Shown here piece after piece: positions 1 to 5,984 of a stretch of DNA of 9,186 nucleotides; the stretch's first letter is position 1, and the number at the start of each line of letters is the position of its first letter. The notes beneath the pieces are model-generated. The model saw nothing but the letters and a program-made list of their open reading frames with translations. It made no database searches and was not told where the DNA came from. The DNA comes from Ilumatobacteraceae bacterium. GTDB taxonomy: Bacteria; Actinomycetota; Acidimicrobiia; Acidimicrobiales; Ilumatobacteraceae. The translations under genes were made by a program, and so were the position numbers. The stretch lies in the NCBI GenBank assembly GCA_025464045.1, contig JAODBQ010000184.1:1-9186 (forward strand), read 5' to 3'.

Positions 1-201
<201 letters not shown>

Positions 202-207
202 GACGCC

Positions 208-213
208 AGGCTA
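208..213 (-). promoter_or_regulatory. Candidate -10 box for leaderless moaA
   Basis: The minus strand reads TAGCCT followed by 6 nt and then the GTG start of moaA. This matches the actinobacterial TANNNT -10 element at the distance expected if transcription starts at the first base of the start codon. About 18 nt upstream is GTGACC, a partial -35 match that overlaps the moeA stop codon. No mapping data; inferred from position and from the same arrangement at other genes in the window. Confidence 0.4.
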
Positions 214-233
214 CCGCGCCGGTTCTGCCGGGG

Positions 234-1451
234 TCACCAGAGCAGCGTCGCCGGCACGTCGTCGCCCGCGTCGACGCCGTCGCCGTCGGCCAGCGTGACG
301 AGCGCGTTGGCCATCGAGGTCGCCACGAGCTGGTGACTGCCCTGCGCGCCGACTGGGCGCACGTGCACGCGGCCGTCCTCCCCGAAGCCGGCGACGGCAC
401 GGACGTAGTGGGTCTTGCCGTCCGGCCGGCGCCGCAGCGGCGCGGCGGCGACGGCGAGCACCTGCGGACGGTCGATGTTCGGCAGGGCCATCATCTGGCG
501 CAGCGCCGGCCGGGCGAACAGCTCGAAGCTGACCAGCGAGCTGACCGGGTTGCCCGGCAGGCCGAACACCGGCACCGTCGCGCCCCCGCCGTCGTCGAGG
601 AGCCCGAACGCGAACGGCTTCGCCGGCTTGATCGCGATCTGCATCCAGCGCATGTCGGCGATCTTGGACAGGACCGCCTTGACCACGTCGTAGTCGCCCA
701 TGCTGACGCCGCCACTCGTGACGATCGCGTCGCACTCCGACGCGGCACGCCGCAGCGTGTCCGCCAGGACGTCCTCGTCGTCGGTGACCACGCCGTAGTC
801 GACCGGCTCGGCGCCGGCCTCGGCGACGAGCCCGAGGAGCATCGTCAGGTTGCTCTCGCGGATCTGCCCGAGCTGCAGCGGCGAGCCGTCGGTGACGAGC
901 TCGTCGCCGGTGGACAGCACCGCCACGCGCGCGCGGCGGGTGACCGTGACCGTGCGGTTGTTGACGCTCGCCAGGACCCCGCAGACCGCAGGCGTGACGA
1001 CCGTGCCCGGGCCGAACAGCTCCGTGCCGGCGCGCACGTCGTCTCCCCTGCCGCGCAGCGATGCGCCGGCAGCCACGGCCTGGGCGACGCGCACGCGTGC
1101 GCCGCCGTCCAGCCGAGTCGTGTCCTCGACCATCACGATCGCGTCCGCTCCGTCCGGCACCGGCGCGCCGGTCATGATCCGGATCGCCTCGCCGGCGGTG
1201 AGGACGTGGGTGCTGTGTGCTCCCGCAGCGACCTCGCCGACCACGGCCAGCTCGACCGGCGAGGCAGCCACGTCCGCACTGCGCACCGCGTAGCCGTCGA
1301 CGGCCGAGTTGACGAACGGCGGCACGTCCTCGACCGCGATGACGTGTGCGGCGAGCGCCAGCCCCCGCGCCTCGACGATCGGCAGGGCGACCGTGGCCAA
1401 CGGAGCGCAGTGGGCGAGGACGTGGGCACGTGCTTCGGCGGGCTCGATCAC
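234..1451 (-). CDS. moeA: Molybdopterin molybdenumtransferase MoeA
   Basis: The 405-residue product matches MoeA, which inserts molybdate into adenylylated molybdopterin in the cytoplasm. Visible landmarks in order: NSAVDGYAVR at residues 48-57 (family NSAMDGYA), RIMTGAPVPDGADAIVMVED at 91-110, the domain III block VAVLSTGDELV at 176-186, SGGVSMGDYDVV at 246-257, KPAKPFAFG at 275-283 and GLPGNPVSSLVSFE at 297-310, then a C-terminal domain IV with the GSHQLVATSMANAL segment (371-384). Length is close to the usual 400 or so. I chose GTG at 1449-1451: the reading frame stays open to 1637, but that extension would overlap the divergent gene at 1552 and has no MoeA-like sequence. A TACGGT box lies 6 nt before this GTG. 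Downstream is moaA, 32 nt away, forming a molybdenum cofactor pair. Confidence 0.96.
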   Translation of the reverse strand: MIEPAEARAHVLAHCAPLATVALPIVEARGLALAAHVIAVEDVPPFVNSAVDGYAVRSADVAASPVELAVVGEVAAGAHSTHVLTAGEAIRIMTGAPVPDGADAIVMVEDTTRLDGGARVRVAQAVAAGASLRGRGDDVRAGTELFGPGTVVTPAVCGVLASVNNRTVTVTRRARVAVLSTGDELVTDGSPLQLGQIRESNLTMLLGLVAEAGAEPVDYGVVTDDEDVLADTLRRAASECDAIVTSGGVSMGDYDVVKAVLSKIADMRWMQIAIKPAKPFAFGLLDDGGGATVPVFGLPGNPVSSLVSFELFARPALRQMMALPNIDRPQVLAVAAAPLRRRPDGKTHYVRAVAGFGEDGRVHVRPVGAQGSHQLVATSMANALVTLADGDGVDAGDDVPATLLW

Positions 1452-1457
1452 GGGGCC

Positions 1458-1463
1458 ACCGTA
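1458..1463 (-). promoter_or_regulatory. Candidate -10 box for leaderless moeA
   Basis: On the minus strand TACGGT lies 6 nt before the GTG start of moeA, the same geometry as at moaA and tldD. No convincing -35 hexamer is visible. The box supports the short MoeA start over the longer open frame. Inferred from pattern only. Confidence 0.4.
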
Positions 1464-1551
1464 CCGGCGGGTGAGATCAGCCGATCGGGCGTTTCGAGAG
1501 GTCTGAAGTGCGGGTGGGCCATCGGGTCCTCCGGCCGCCAGACTGTGTCCG

Positions 1552-2109
1552 GTGCCGGCCGCGTATCGACCCTTCTCCTCCGACGGCCACGAGGTCCACT
1601 GGACCACGTGGGACGGCGAGCACGAGGAGGTCGTCACCCTCCACTGGGAGAACGAGGGCTGGACGATCAGCGGGCTCGTCGGACGCGAGCGCCTGCAGTA
1701 CGCGATCCGCGCCTCGGCGACGTGGCGGGTGAGCCAGCTGCTGCTGTTCCGTGACCTCGAGGAGCCGGATCTGTGGCTGGCGACCGACGGCAGTGGCCGC
1801 TGGGGCGAGATGAACGGGGCGCACCGGCCCGATCTCGACGGTTGCTACGACGTGCACCTCGCGTGCACCCCGCTGACGATGATCATGCCGATCCGGCGGA
1901 TCCTCCTCCACGAGGGCGACACCGCCGACCTCCCGGTGGTGACGATCGACCCGGAGACGCTCGAGGTGCGCCCGGGGACGCATCGTTACACGCGCCTGGC
2001 CAGCCACCGCTGGGCGGTCACGCACCCCGGCACCCCCATGGTCGAGTTCGATGTCGACGAGCACGGCCTCGCGCTCGACGTCCCCGACCAGTTCCGCCGC
2101 GTCCGCTGA
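1552..2109 (+). CDS. Putative glycolipid-binding family protein (PF06475-like)
   Basis: The 185-residue product resembles the PF06475 'putative glycolipid-binding' family. Recognisable parts are the N-terminal strands with VHWTTWDGEHEEVVTLHWEN, the central RWGEMNGAHRPDLDGCYDVHL, the LTMIMPIRRILLHEGD segment and the late RPGTHRYTRLASHRW. Pfam annotates the fold as a beta-rich ligand-binding domain, but physiological ligands are poorly known, so function is only a family label. There is no signal peptide or membrane segment, so a cytoplasmic protein is expected. The GTG at 1552 is the only standard start after an in-frame TGA at 1504-1506. No good Shine-Dalgarno is visible; GACTGT five bases before the GTG is a weak relative of the TANNNT boxes elsewhere. 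It is a lone gene, divergent from moeA and convergent with galU. Confidence 0.82.
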   Translation: MPAAYRPFSSDGHEVHWTTWDGEHEEVVTLHWENEGWTISGLVGRERLQYAIRASATWRVSQLLLFRDLEEPDLWLATDGSGRWGEMNGAHRPDLDGCYDVHLACTPLTMIMPIRRILLHEGDTADLPVVTIDPETLEVRPGTHRYTRLASHRWAVTHPGTPMVEFDVDEHGLALDVPDQFRRVR

Positions 2110-2112
2110 CGC

Positions 2113-2135
2113 CCCAGCCGCCGGGTCCGGCTGGG
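2113..2135 (+). terminator. Hairpin just after the glycolipid-binding-family gene
   Basis: CCCAGCCG at 2113-2120 and CGGCTGGG at 2128-2135 form a perfect 8-bp stem with a 7-nt loop, starting 3 nt after the stop codon. There is no T-run, as is common in high-GC actinobacteria, so this is a candidate non-canonical terminator rather than a certain one. Confidence 0.45.
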
Positions 2136-2139
2136 CGAG

Positions 2140-2241
2140 CCCGGGTGGGCGCGATTCCTGCGAGATCTCGCAACATCCGCGCCCATCCCACCCGGGTGGG
2201 CGCGATTCCTGCGAGATCTCGCAACTTCCGCGCCCATCCCA
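2140..2241. repeat. Two tandem 51-bp nested-palindrome units
   Basis: Units at 2140-2190 and 2191-2241 abut directly and differ at only one base (A at 2175, T at 2226). Each contains a 14-bp perfect palindrome TGCGAGATCTCGCA (2159-2172 and 2210-2223). It sits inside a second 8-bp inverted repeat, TGGGCGCG and CGCGCCCA (2146-2153 with 2178-2185; 2197-2204 with 2229-2236). A single strand could therefore fold into a long two-step hairpin in either orientation. The array occupies most of the gap between two convergent genes and ends 14 bp before the galU stop. The form resembles REP-type extragenic palindromes or a bidirectional terminator. Which one applies, and whether it recurs in the genome, cannot be told from this window. 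Confidence 0.9.
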
Positions 2242-2255
2242 CCCGGGGCGGCGGA

Positions 2256-3143
2256 TCAGCCTGGCGAGCCGCTGGCGAGCAGATCCCGCGTGGTGAGCCA
2301 GGTGCGCAGCGGTGCGCCGATCCTGGCGTCCTTGAGGGCGAGCTCGATGACCGCGGTGAGCCAGCCGAGCGGGTTGCCGGTGTCGTAGCGGTCCACCTTC
2401 GAGACCACCGCGTGGAACGGCCCCGCCGCCGCCTGGGCCTGCAGCGCGTCCGTGAGCTGGATCTCGCCGACGGCCCCGGGCCGGACCTCGGCGATGCGGT
2501 CGAACACGTCCGGGGTGAGCACGTAGCGGCCGATCAGGATCATGTTGCTCGGCGCCGCGTCGACCGGGGGCTTCTCGACCATCGTCCGCACCGGGACCAC
2601 GCCGTCCGCGTCGATCTCGCCCGACGGGTCGATGACGCCGTACCGGTCGACCTCGTCCCACGGCACCGGCTTGACCCCGACGACGCCGCCACCGGTGCGC
2701 TCGCACACCCGGGCCATCTGGTCGAGGAGCGAGGAGTCGCCCATCAGCTCGTCGGGCAGCAGCACCGCGAAGGGCACGTCACCGACCGCCTCCCGGCCGC
2801 ACCCGACTGCGTGGCCGAGGCCGAGTGCCTGCTCCTGGTAGGCGAAGGAGATCCGCACGTCGACGCCGATCCGCTCCAGCCGATCGGCCATCTCGTCGCG
2901 GCCGGAGTCGCGCAGCTTGGCGATCACGTCCGGGGCCGGCTGGAAGTACGCCTCGATGGCCGGCTTGGCGCGGCTGGTGACGATCACCACGTGGTCGATC
3001 CCGGCGCCGATCGCCTCGTCGATGATCAGCTGCAACGCCGGCGTGTCGATGATCGGGAGCAACTCCTTGGGGACGGCCTTGGTGGCCGGGAGGAAGCGCG
3101 TACCAAAGCCGGCGGCGGGAATGAGGGCGGTCCGTACCTGCAC
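2256..3143 (-). CDS. galU: UTP-glucose-1-phosphate uridylyltransferase GalU
   Basis: The 295-residue product is a GalU-type nucleotidyltransferase, making UDP-glucose from UTP and glucose 1-phosphate for envelope polysaccharides, glycolipids and storage or osmolyte sugars. The nucleotide-binding signature occupies residues 9-31 (PAAGFGTRFLPATKAVPKEL and following). QALGLGHAV is at 105-113, the metal-binding LLPDEL around 128-133, the sugar-site VEKP at 189-192, VGEIQLTDA at 225-233 and DRYDTGNPLGW at 251-261. Length and motif order are those of complete GalU proteins (about 300 residues). The GTG at 3141-3143 puts the first beta strand at the right distance from the N-terminus. A TAACAT box lies 7 nt upstream and there is no Shine-Dalgarno, so a leaderless message is likely. 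It is divergent from the fmdB-like gene and convergent with the glycolipid-binding-family gene. Confidence 0.96.
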   Translation of the reverse strand: MQVRTALIPAAGFGTRFLPATKAVPKELLPIIDTPALQLIIDEAIGAGIDHVVIVTSRAKPAIEAYFQPAPDVIAKLRDSGRDEMADRLERIGVDVRISFAYQEQALGLGHAVGCGREAVGDVPFAVLLPDELMGDSSLLDQMARVCERTGGGVVGVKPVPWDEVDRYGVIDPSGEIDADGVVPVRTMVEKPPVDAAPSNMILIGRYVLTPDVFDRIAEVRPGAVGEIQLTDALQAQAAAGPFHAVVSKVDRYDTGNPLGWLTAVIELALKDARIGAPLRTWLTTRDLLASGSPG

Positions 3144-3150
3144 GCTGGAG

Positions 3151-3156
3151 ATGTTA
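3151..3156 (-). promoter_or_regulatory. Candidate -10 box for leaderless galU
   Basis: TAACAT on the minus strand ends 7 nt before the galU GTG, fitting TANNNT leaderless geometry. No clear -35 is seen. It shares the 78-bp divergent gap with the promoter of the fmdB-like gene. Confidence 0.38.
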
Positions 3157-3168
3157 GGTGACGTCCGG

Positions 3169-3202
3169 TACCATTTGGCACTCGATCACGGCGACTGCTA
3201 AT
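3169..3202 (+). promoter_or_regulatory. Candidate promoter region of the fmdB-like gene
   Basis: Two readings are possible. TTGGCA at 3175-3180, 16 bp before GCTAAT at 3197-3202, resembles a sigma-70-type -35/-10 pair (5/6 and 4/6 matches). Alternatively TACCAT at 3169-3174 could be a TANNNT -10, giving a leader of about 40 nt. Either leaves room for the GAGG ribosome-binding site at 3213-3216, 5 nt before the ATG. Confidence 0.35.
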
Positions 3203-3221
3203 CCCCCCTCCTGAGGTTGTC

Positions 3222-3638
3222 ATGCCCACCTACGTCTACAAGTTCCTCGACACCGGCGAGACCATCGAAGTCCCGCAGGCCTTCACCGACGATCCGCTCA
3301 CCGAGGCCGTCCACCCCTCGTCCGGCAAGACCATGAAGGTCAAGAAGGTGTTCACCCCGGTCGGCGTCAGCTTCAAGGGCGGCGGCTTCTACAAGACGGA
3401 CAGCCGCGGCAAGTCGTCCAGCGCCAAGCCCGCGGGGGCCGCGGCCGGCGCCGGGGAGTCGTCCGGCTCCTCCGGAGGCTCGGAAGGATCGAGCAGCTCC
3501 TCGTCGGATGGGTCGAGCTCGTCGTCGAAGCCGTCGTCGGACTCGTCGAGCAGCTCCGGCTCGTCGAGCGGTGCCGGATCCGCGACTCCGGCGGCCAAGC
3601 CGACGCCCACCGCGAGCTCGTCGCCCGCCTCCTCCTGA
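3222..3638 (+). CDS. FmdB-like small protein lacking zinc-ribbon cysteines, Ser-rich tail
   Basis: The 138-residue product aligns by eye with the FmdB/CxxC_CXXC_SSSS zinc-ribbon family. It begins MPTYVYKF, has DDPLTEA at 23-29, where the family has DDPLTxCPxCG, and ends the domain with SFKGGGFYKTDSR at 50-62, a family hallmark. It contains no cysteine at all: the first CxxC is replaced by residues around FLDTG (8-12) and the second by AVHPSSG (29-35). Residues 64-138 are a low-complexity tail of Ser, Gly, Ala, Thr and Pro, presumably disordered. The family is annotated as a putative regulator, but its role is unclear, and loss of the zinc site makes any zinc-dependent role unlikely here. The ATG at 3222 has GAGG 5 nt upstream. 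The SAF-domain gene follows on the same strand, 86 bp downstream. Confidence 0.85.
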   Translation: MPTYVYKFLDTGETIEVPQAFTDDPLTEAVHPSSGKTMKVKKVFTPVGVSFKGGGFYKTDSRGKSSSAKPAGAAAGAGESSGSSGGSEGSSSSSSDGSSSSSKPSSDSSSSSGSSSGAGSATPAAKPTPTASSSPASS

Positions 3639-3640
3639 GG

Positions 3641-3660
3641 GGCCCGCGCCGCCGCGGGTC
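3641..3660 (+). terminator. GC-rich hairpin after the fmdB-like gene
   Basis: Bases 3641-3648 and 3653-3660 form an 8-bp stem, including one G-T pair, around a 4-nt loop, starting 2 nt after the stop codon. The core is CCCGCG with CGCGGG. There is no T-run. It may terminate or attenuate transcription before the SAF-domain gene, which appears to have its own -10-like box. Confidence 0.45.
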
Positions 3661-3670
3661 ACCGCGCCGC

Positions 3671-3676
3671 TAACCT
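3671..3676 (+). promoter_or_regulatory. Candidate -10 box for the SAF-domain gene
   Basis: TAACCT fits TANNNT and would give a leader of about 40 nt that includes the strong GGAGG ribosome-binding site at 3716-3720. It lies just after the hairpin that follows the fmdB-like gene, consistent with a separate transcription unit. No clear -35. Confidence 0.25.
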
Positions 3677-3724
3677 CCCGCTGACCTTCCCCGAGGCCGG
3701 AGTCCGGACGCGTGTGGAGGTCGT

Positions 3725-4297
3725 ATGCGGTGGTTGCCGAGAGCCCGTTCCCTGCTGGCCCGCCACCCGATGGTGTGGTGGGCGGCGGTCATCGTCGTGG
3801 CGGCGACCACCGGGGTGCTCGCCGCCGGCGCGCTCCATCGCCTGGAGGTCGCCCGCCGGTCGTGGGGTGCGCGCCGCGCGGTGTGGGTCGCCGTGGCCGC
3901 GGCGACGCCCGGCGAACCGCTCGTGGTCGAGCAGCGTGACTATCCCGTCGCCGTCGTCCCCGCCGGCGCGGTGACCGCGTCGCCCGCGGGGTCGATCGCC
4001 CACGAGAGGATCGGCGTCGGCGAGATCGTCGTCCGGTCCGACGTCAGCACCGACGGCACCACGGGTCTGGTGCCCCAGGGCTCGCTGGCGATCGCTGTGC
4101 CGGTGCGGTCGCCACCGCTGCAGGCCGGCGACCGGGCCGCCGCGTTCGCCGATGGTGTTCGCCTCGGCGACGGCGTGGTCGTCGCGGTCACCGACGAGCA
4201 GGTGGTGCTAGCGATCCCGGCCGACGCCGCGCCAGAGCTCGCGCTCGCCGTTGCGGGGAACGCGGTGGTCCTCGCGCTGCTCCCCGCCCCAGCGTGA
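3725..4297 (+). CDS. Membrane-anchored SAF-domain protein (CpaB/RcpC-like)
   Basis: The 190-residue product has a basic N-terminus (RWLPRARSLLARH), one hydrophobic segment at about 15-37 (PMVWWAAVIVVAATTGVLAA) and then an extracytoplasmic part. Residues about 51-107 look like a SAF domain: RRAVWVAVAAATPGEPLVVE, then a VPAGAV turn, SIAHERIGVGEIV and RSDVS. The following QGSLAIAVPV with LQAGDRAAAFA recalls the beta-rich RcpC/CpaB C-terminal module of Flp pilus assembly proteins. At 190 residues it is shorter than typical CpaB, and no other pilus gene is in view, so a pilus role is unproven. The ATG at 3725 is supported by GGAGG at 3716-3720. It follows the fmdB-like gene; I recall this pairing from other actinobacteria but could not check it. 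It converges on the PHP gene, 45 bp away. Confidence 0.78.
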   Translation: MRWLPRARSLLARHPMVWWAAVIVVAATTGVLAAGALHRLEVARRSWGARRAVWVAVAAATPGEPLVVEQRDYPVAVVPAGAVTASPAGSIAHERIGVGEIVVRSDVSTDGTTGLVPQGSLAIAVPVRSPPLQAGDRAAAFADGVRLGDGVVVAVTDEQVVLAIPADAAPELALAVAGNAVVLALLPAPA

Positions 4298-4342
4298 GCA
4301 GCAGCCGCACGGCCGGCCGCCGAGTGTCGAGGAAGGCGAGCG

Positions 4343-5056
4343 TCAGTCGGTGGTGGTTCCGGGGAGGATCCGAGCCGACCACGGACGGGCCTTGTCCCAG
4401 TGGTGGCCGACGACGCGCGCCTCGCGCAGCTTGGCGAGGAAGTCGTGCGGACCGTCGAAGTCGGGCATCTCGACGTACGCCGCGCCGAGTGCGTCGGGCA
4501 CGTGCGCGTCGCTCCCCGCCCCACCAGCGAGGTCGAACTCGGCGGCGAACGCCGCGGCCTGTGCGTTGACGCTGCGCAGCGAGGTCTTCGCGTTGAGCAC
4601 CTCGATCGCGTCGACCAGCCCGAGCTGGGCGAGCTCGCGCAGCGCCGGCTCCGCCAGGTTGCGGCGCATCGGATCGAACGGGTGGGGGATGTAGACGACG
4701 CCGCCCTGTGCACGGATCCGCTCGGCCGCGGCGACGGGCGGCGTCCCCACCGGCACGCGCTCGTCGAGGAACAGACCGATGATCTCGCCGGCGTGGGTGC
4801 GCAACTCCTCGCCGACGATCACCCGGCAGGCCACCCGCCCGGACAGCTCGACCGCGCCGCGGATCGCGTTGTGATCGGTGATGCACAGCACGTCGAGGCC
4901 GGACTCGACCACGGCGCGCTCGATCTCGTCCGGCGTCGTCGTGCTGTCGCCGCTCCACATCGTGTGGCTGTGCAGGTCGACGCGCACCCAGCCCACAGGG
5001 CACGGCTCGGCGAGGTGCGGATGGCGGCCGATCGCCGCCTGCTGCGGCTCAGGCAT
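4343..5056 (-). CDS. PHP-domain metal-dependent phosphoesterase (TrpH/COG0613-like)
   Basis: The 237-residue product is a stand-alone PHP-domain protein, a trinuclear-metal phosphoesterase family that includes enzymes acting on nucleotides and RNA ends as well as histidinol phosphatase. All PHP motifs are present: DLHSHTMWSGDST with His29 and His31, LCITDHNAI with Asp61 and His62, VGEELRT with Glu83 or Glu84, IPHPFDP with His125, IEVLNA with Asn155, and GSDAH with Asp183 and His185. The substrate cannot be read from sequence. The frame is open to 5794, but the extension is antisense to the reductase gene and not PHP-like, so I start at the ATG 5054-5056. A TACGTT box lies 8 nt upstream and there is no Shine-Dalgarno. 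The gene is divergent from the reductase and convergent with the SAF-domain gene. Confidence 0.9.
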   Translation of the reverse strand: MPEPQQAAIGRHPHLAEPCPVGWVRVDLHSHTMWSGDSTTTPDEIERAVVESGLDVLCITDHNAIRGAVELSGRVACRVIVGEELRTHAGEIIGLFLDERVPVGTPPVAAAERIRAQGGVVYIPHPFDPMRRNLAEPALRELAQLGLVDAIEVLNAKTSLRSVNAQAAAFAAEFDLAGGAGSDAHVPDALGAAYVEMPDFDGPHDFLAKLREARVVGHHWDKARPWSARILPGTTTD

Positions 5057-5064
5057 CGTCCACG

Positions 5065-5070
5065 AACGTA
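5065..5070 (-). promoter_or_regulatory. Candidate -10 box of the PHP gene
   Basis: TACGTT on the minus strand lies 8 nt before the ATG of the PHP gene, fitting a leader of zero to a few bases. It is 6 bp from the opposite-strand box proposed for the reductase, so the two promoters would be nearly superimposed. Confidence 0.35.
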
Positions 5071-5076
5071 TCCGCG

Positions 5077-5082
5077 TACGCT
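5077..5082 (+). promoter_or_regulatory. Candidate -10 box of the reductase gene
   Basis: TACGCT is followed by 7 nt and an in-frame GTG at 5090-5092, the leaderless geometry seen at other genes here. If real, it favours a start at 5090 rather than the ATG at 5159. It lies within the 8-bp palindrome GCGTACGC (5074-5081). Confidence 0.35.
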
Positions 5083-5158
5083 GCGCGACGTGGGATCGCG
5101 TCCGGCTCCGATCGCGACGCCACGGCGCACGAGCTGGCGGCCACGTCGGCGGCGCACG

Positions 5159-5932
5159 ATGCTCGTCACCGGTGGCAGCGGGTTCCTCGGCCGTCACCTC
5201 GCGGAGGCATCGGAGGCCGGCGGCTGGGAGTGGATCGCCCCGCCGTCGCAGGGCCTCGACGTGCGCGACCGGCAGCAGGTGCTGCACCACATCGTCGACT
5301 GGAGGCCGAGCGTCGTCGTCCACCTCGCCTACCGCAAGCACGACGCGTCGACGATCGTCGAGGGCAGCGCCAACGTCGCCGCGGCCGCGGCCGCGTGCCG
5401 GGCCCGGTTCGTCCACCTCTCGACGGACGTGGTCTTCGCCGGGCGCGAGGCCGCCTACACCGAAGCCGACCGCACCGACGCCGTCGTCGACTACGGACGC
5501 TGGAAGGCCGAAGCCGAACGGCGTGTCGTCGACGCCCACCCGGCACCGCTGATGATCCGCACGTCGCTCCTGTATGGCACGAGTCGGCTGGCGTCGTGGC
5601 AGGTCGCGATCCGCGAGCGCGAGGCGATCACGTGGTTCGACGACGAGGTGCGCTGCCCCGCGCACGTCGCCGACGTTGCTCGCGCCATCTGTGCGCTCGC
5701 GATCCGACCCGACGTGGCGGGACCCCTCCACATCGCCGGTCCGGAGCCCGTCAGCCGGGCCGGGCTGGCGCAGGCGATGGCCGGCTGGATGCACCTCGGC
5801 GACGGCGCCGTGCGCGTCGGCAGCACCCCGCCGACCGCGCCCGATCGACCGGGCCGGGTGGTGCTGGACACGGCCCGTGCTGCGGCGTTGGGCATCCGCT
5901 GCCGTTCCCTCGCCGAGGCGCTCGGGCGCTGA
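5159..5932 (+). CDS. RmlD-like NAD(P)-dependent sugar-nucleotide reductase/epimerase
   Basis: The 257-residue product is an extended short-chain dehydrogenase of the RmlD/NAD-dependent epimerase group. It has the dinucleotide-binding GGSGFLG (5-11), GLDVRDRQQV (32-41), RPSVVVHLAY (49-58), the HLSTDVVFAG segment with Thr89 (86-95), and the catalytic-type YGRWK (Tyr112, Lys116). IRTSLLYG follows at 133-140, and the C-terminal helices end with LDTARAAALGI. RmlD makes dTDP-L-rhamnose from the 4-keto sugar; other members act on related sugar nucleotides, and no rml neighbours are present, so the substrate is open. The start is uncertain. The ATG at 5159 opens directly on the first beta strand but lacks a Shine-Dalgarno. 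A GTG at 5090, 7 nt after a TACGCT box, would add 23 arginine-rich residues. It is divergent from the PHP gene. Confidence 0.85.
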   Translation: MLVTGGSGFLGRHLAEASEAGGWEWIAPPSQGLDVRDRQQVLHHIVDWRPSVVVHLAYRKHDASTIVEGSANVAAAAAACRARFVHLSTDVVFAGREAAYTEADRTDAVVDYGRWKAEAERRVVDAHPAPLMIRTSLLYGTSRLASWQVAIREREAITWFDDEVRCPAHVADVARAICALAIRPDVAGPLHIAGPEPVSRAGLAQAMAGWMHLGDGAVRVGSTPPTAPDRPGRVVLDTARAAALGIRCRSLAEALGR

Positions 5933-5945
5933 TCTGCTCGCCGCC

Positions 5946-5961
5946 GCCCGTCGCGACGGGC
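5946..5961. terminator. 16-bp perfect palindrome between convergent genes
   Basis: GCCCGTCGCGACGGGC is its own reverse complement and sits midway in the 52-bp gap between the stops of the reductase and tldE. As RNA it folds from either strand into a 6-bp stem with a CGCG loop. No T-run follows. Position suggests a bidirectional terminator; a protein-binding site is possible. Confidence 0.45.
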
Positions 5962-5984
5962 CGGTCGGCGCTCAGCTGCTCAGC

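Noticed and set aside
333..1754. A 473-codon plus-strand open frame opposite moeA
   Set aside because: It is the antisense shadow of moeA in high-GC DNA. Its translation is Arg/Asp/Ala-rich with no recognisable domain.
2140..2241. The repeats as a CRISPR array
   Set aside because: There are only two copies, they abut with no spacer, and they are internally palindromic over their whole length.
1477..2706. A 409-codon minus-strand open frame spanning the glycolipid-binding-family gene, the repeats and part of galU
   Set aside because: It reads through three unrelated elements in the wrong frame and has no family resemblance.
1773..3161. A 462-codon plus-strand open frame antisense to galU
   Set aside because: It overlaps the end of the glycolipid-binding-family gene out of frame and is low-complexity Arg/Gly/Pro/Asp sequence, typical of a shadow.
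4310..4319. CGGCCGGCCG palindrome in the gap between the SAF-domain and PHP genes
   Set aside because: It is a 10-bp GC palindrome with no room for a loop, and such runs are common by chance at this GC content. Not strong enough to call a terminator.
5057..5794. N-terminal extension of the PHP frame by about 246 codons
   Set aside because: It is antisense to the well-supported reductase and not PHP-like; the PHP domain begins normally from the ATG at 5056.
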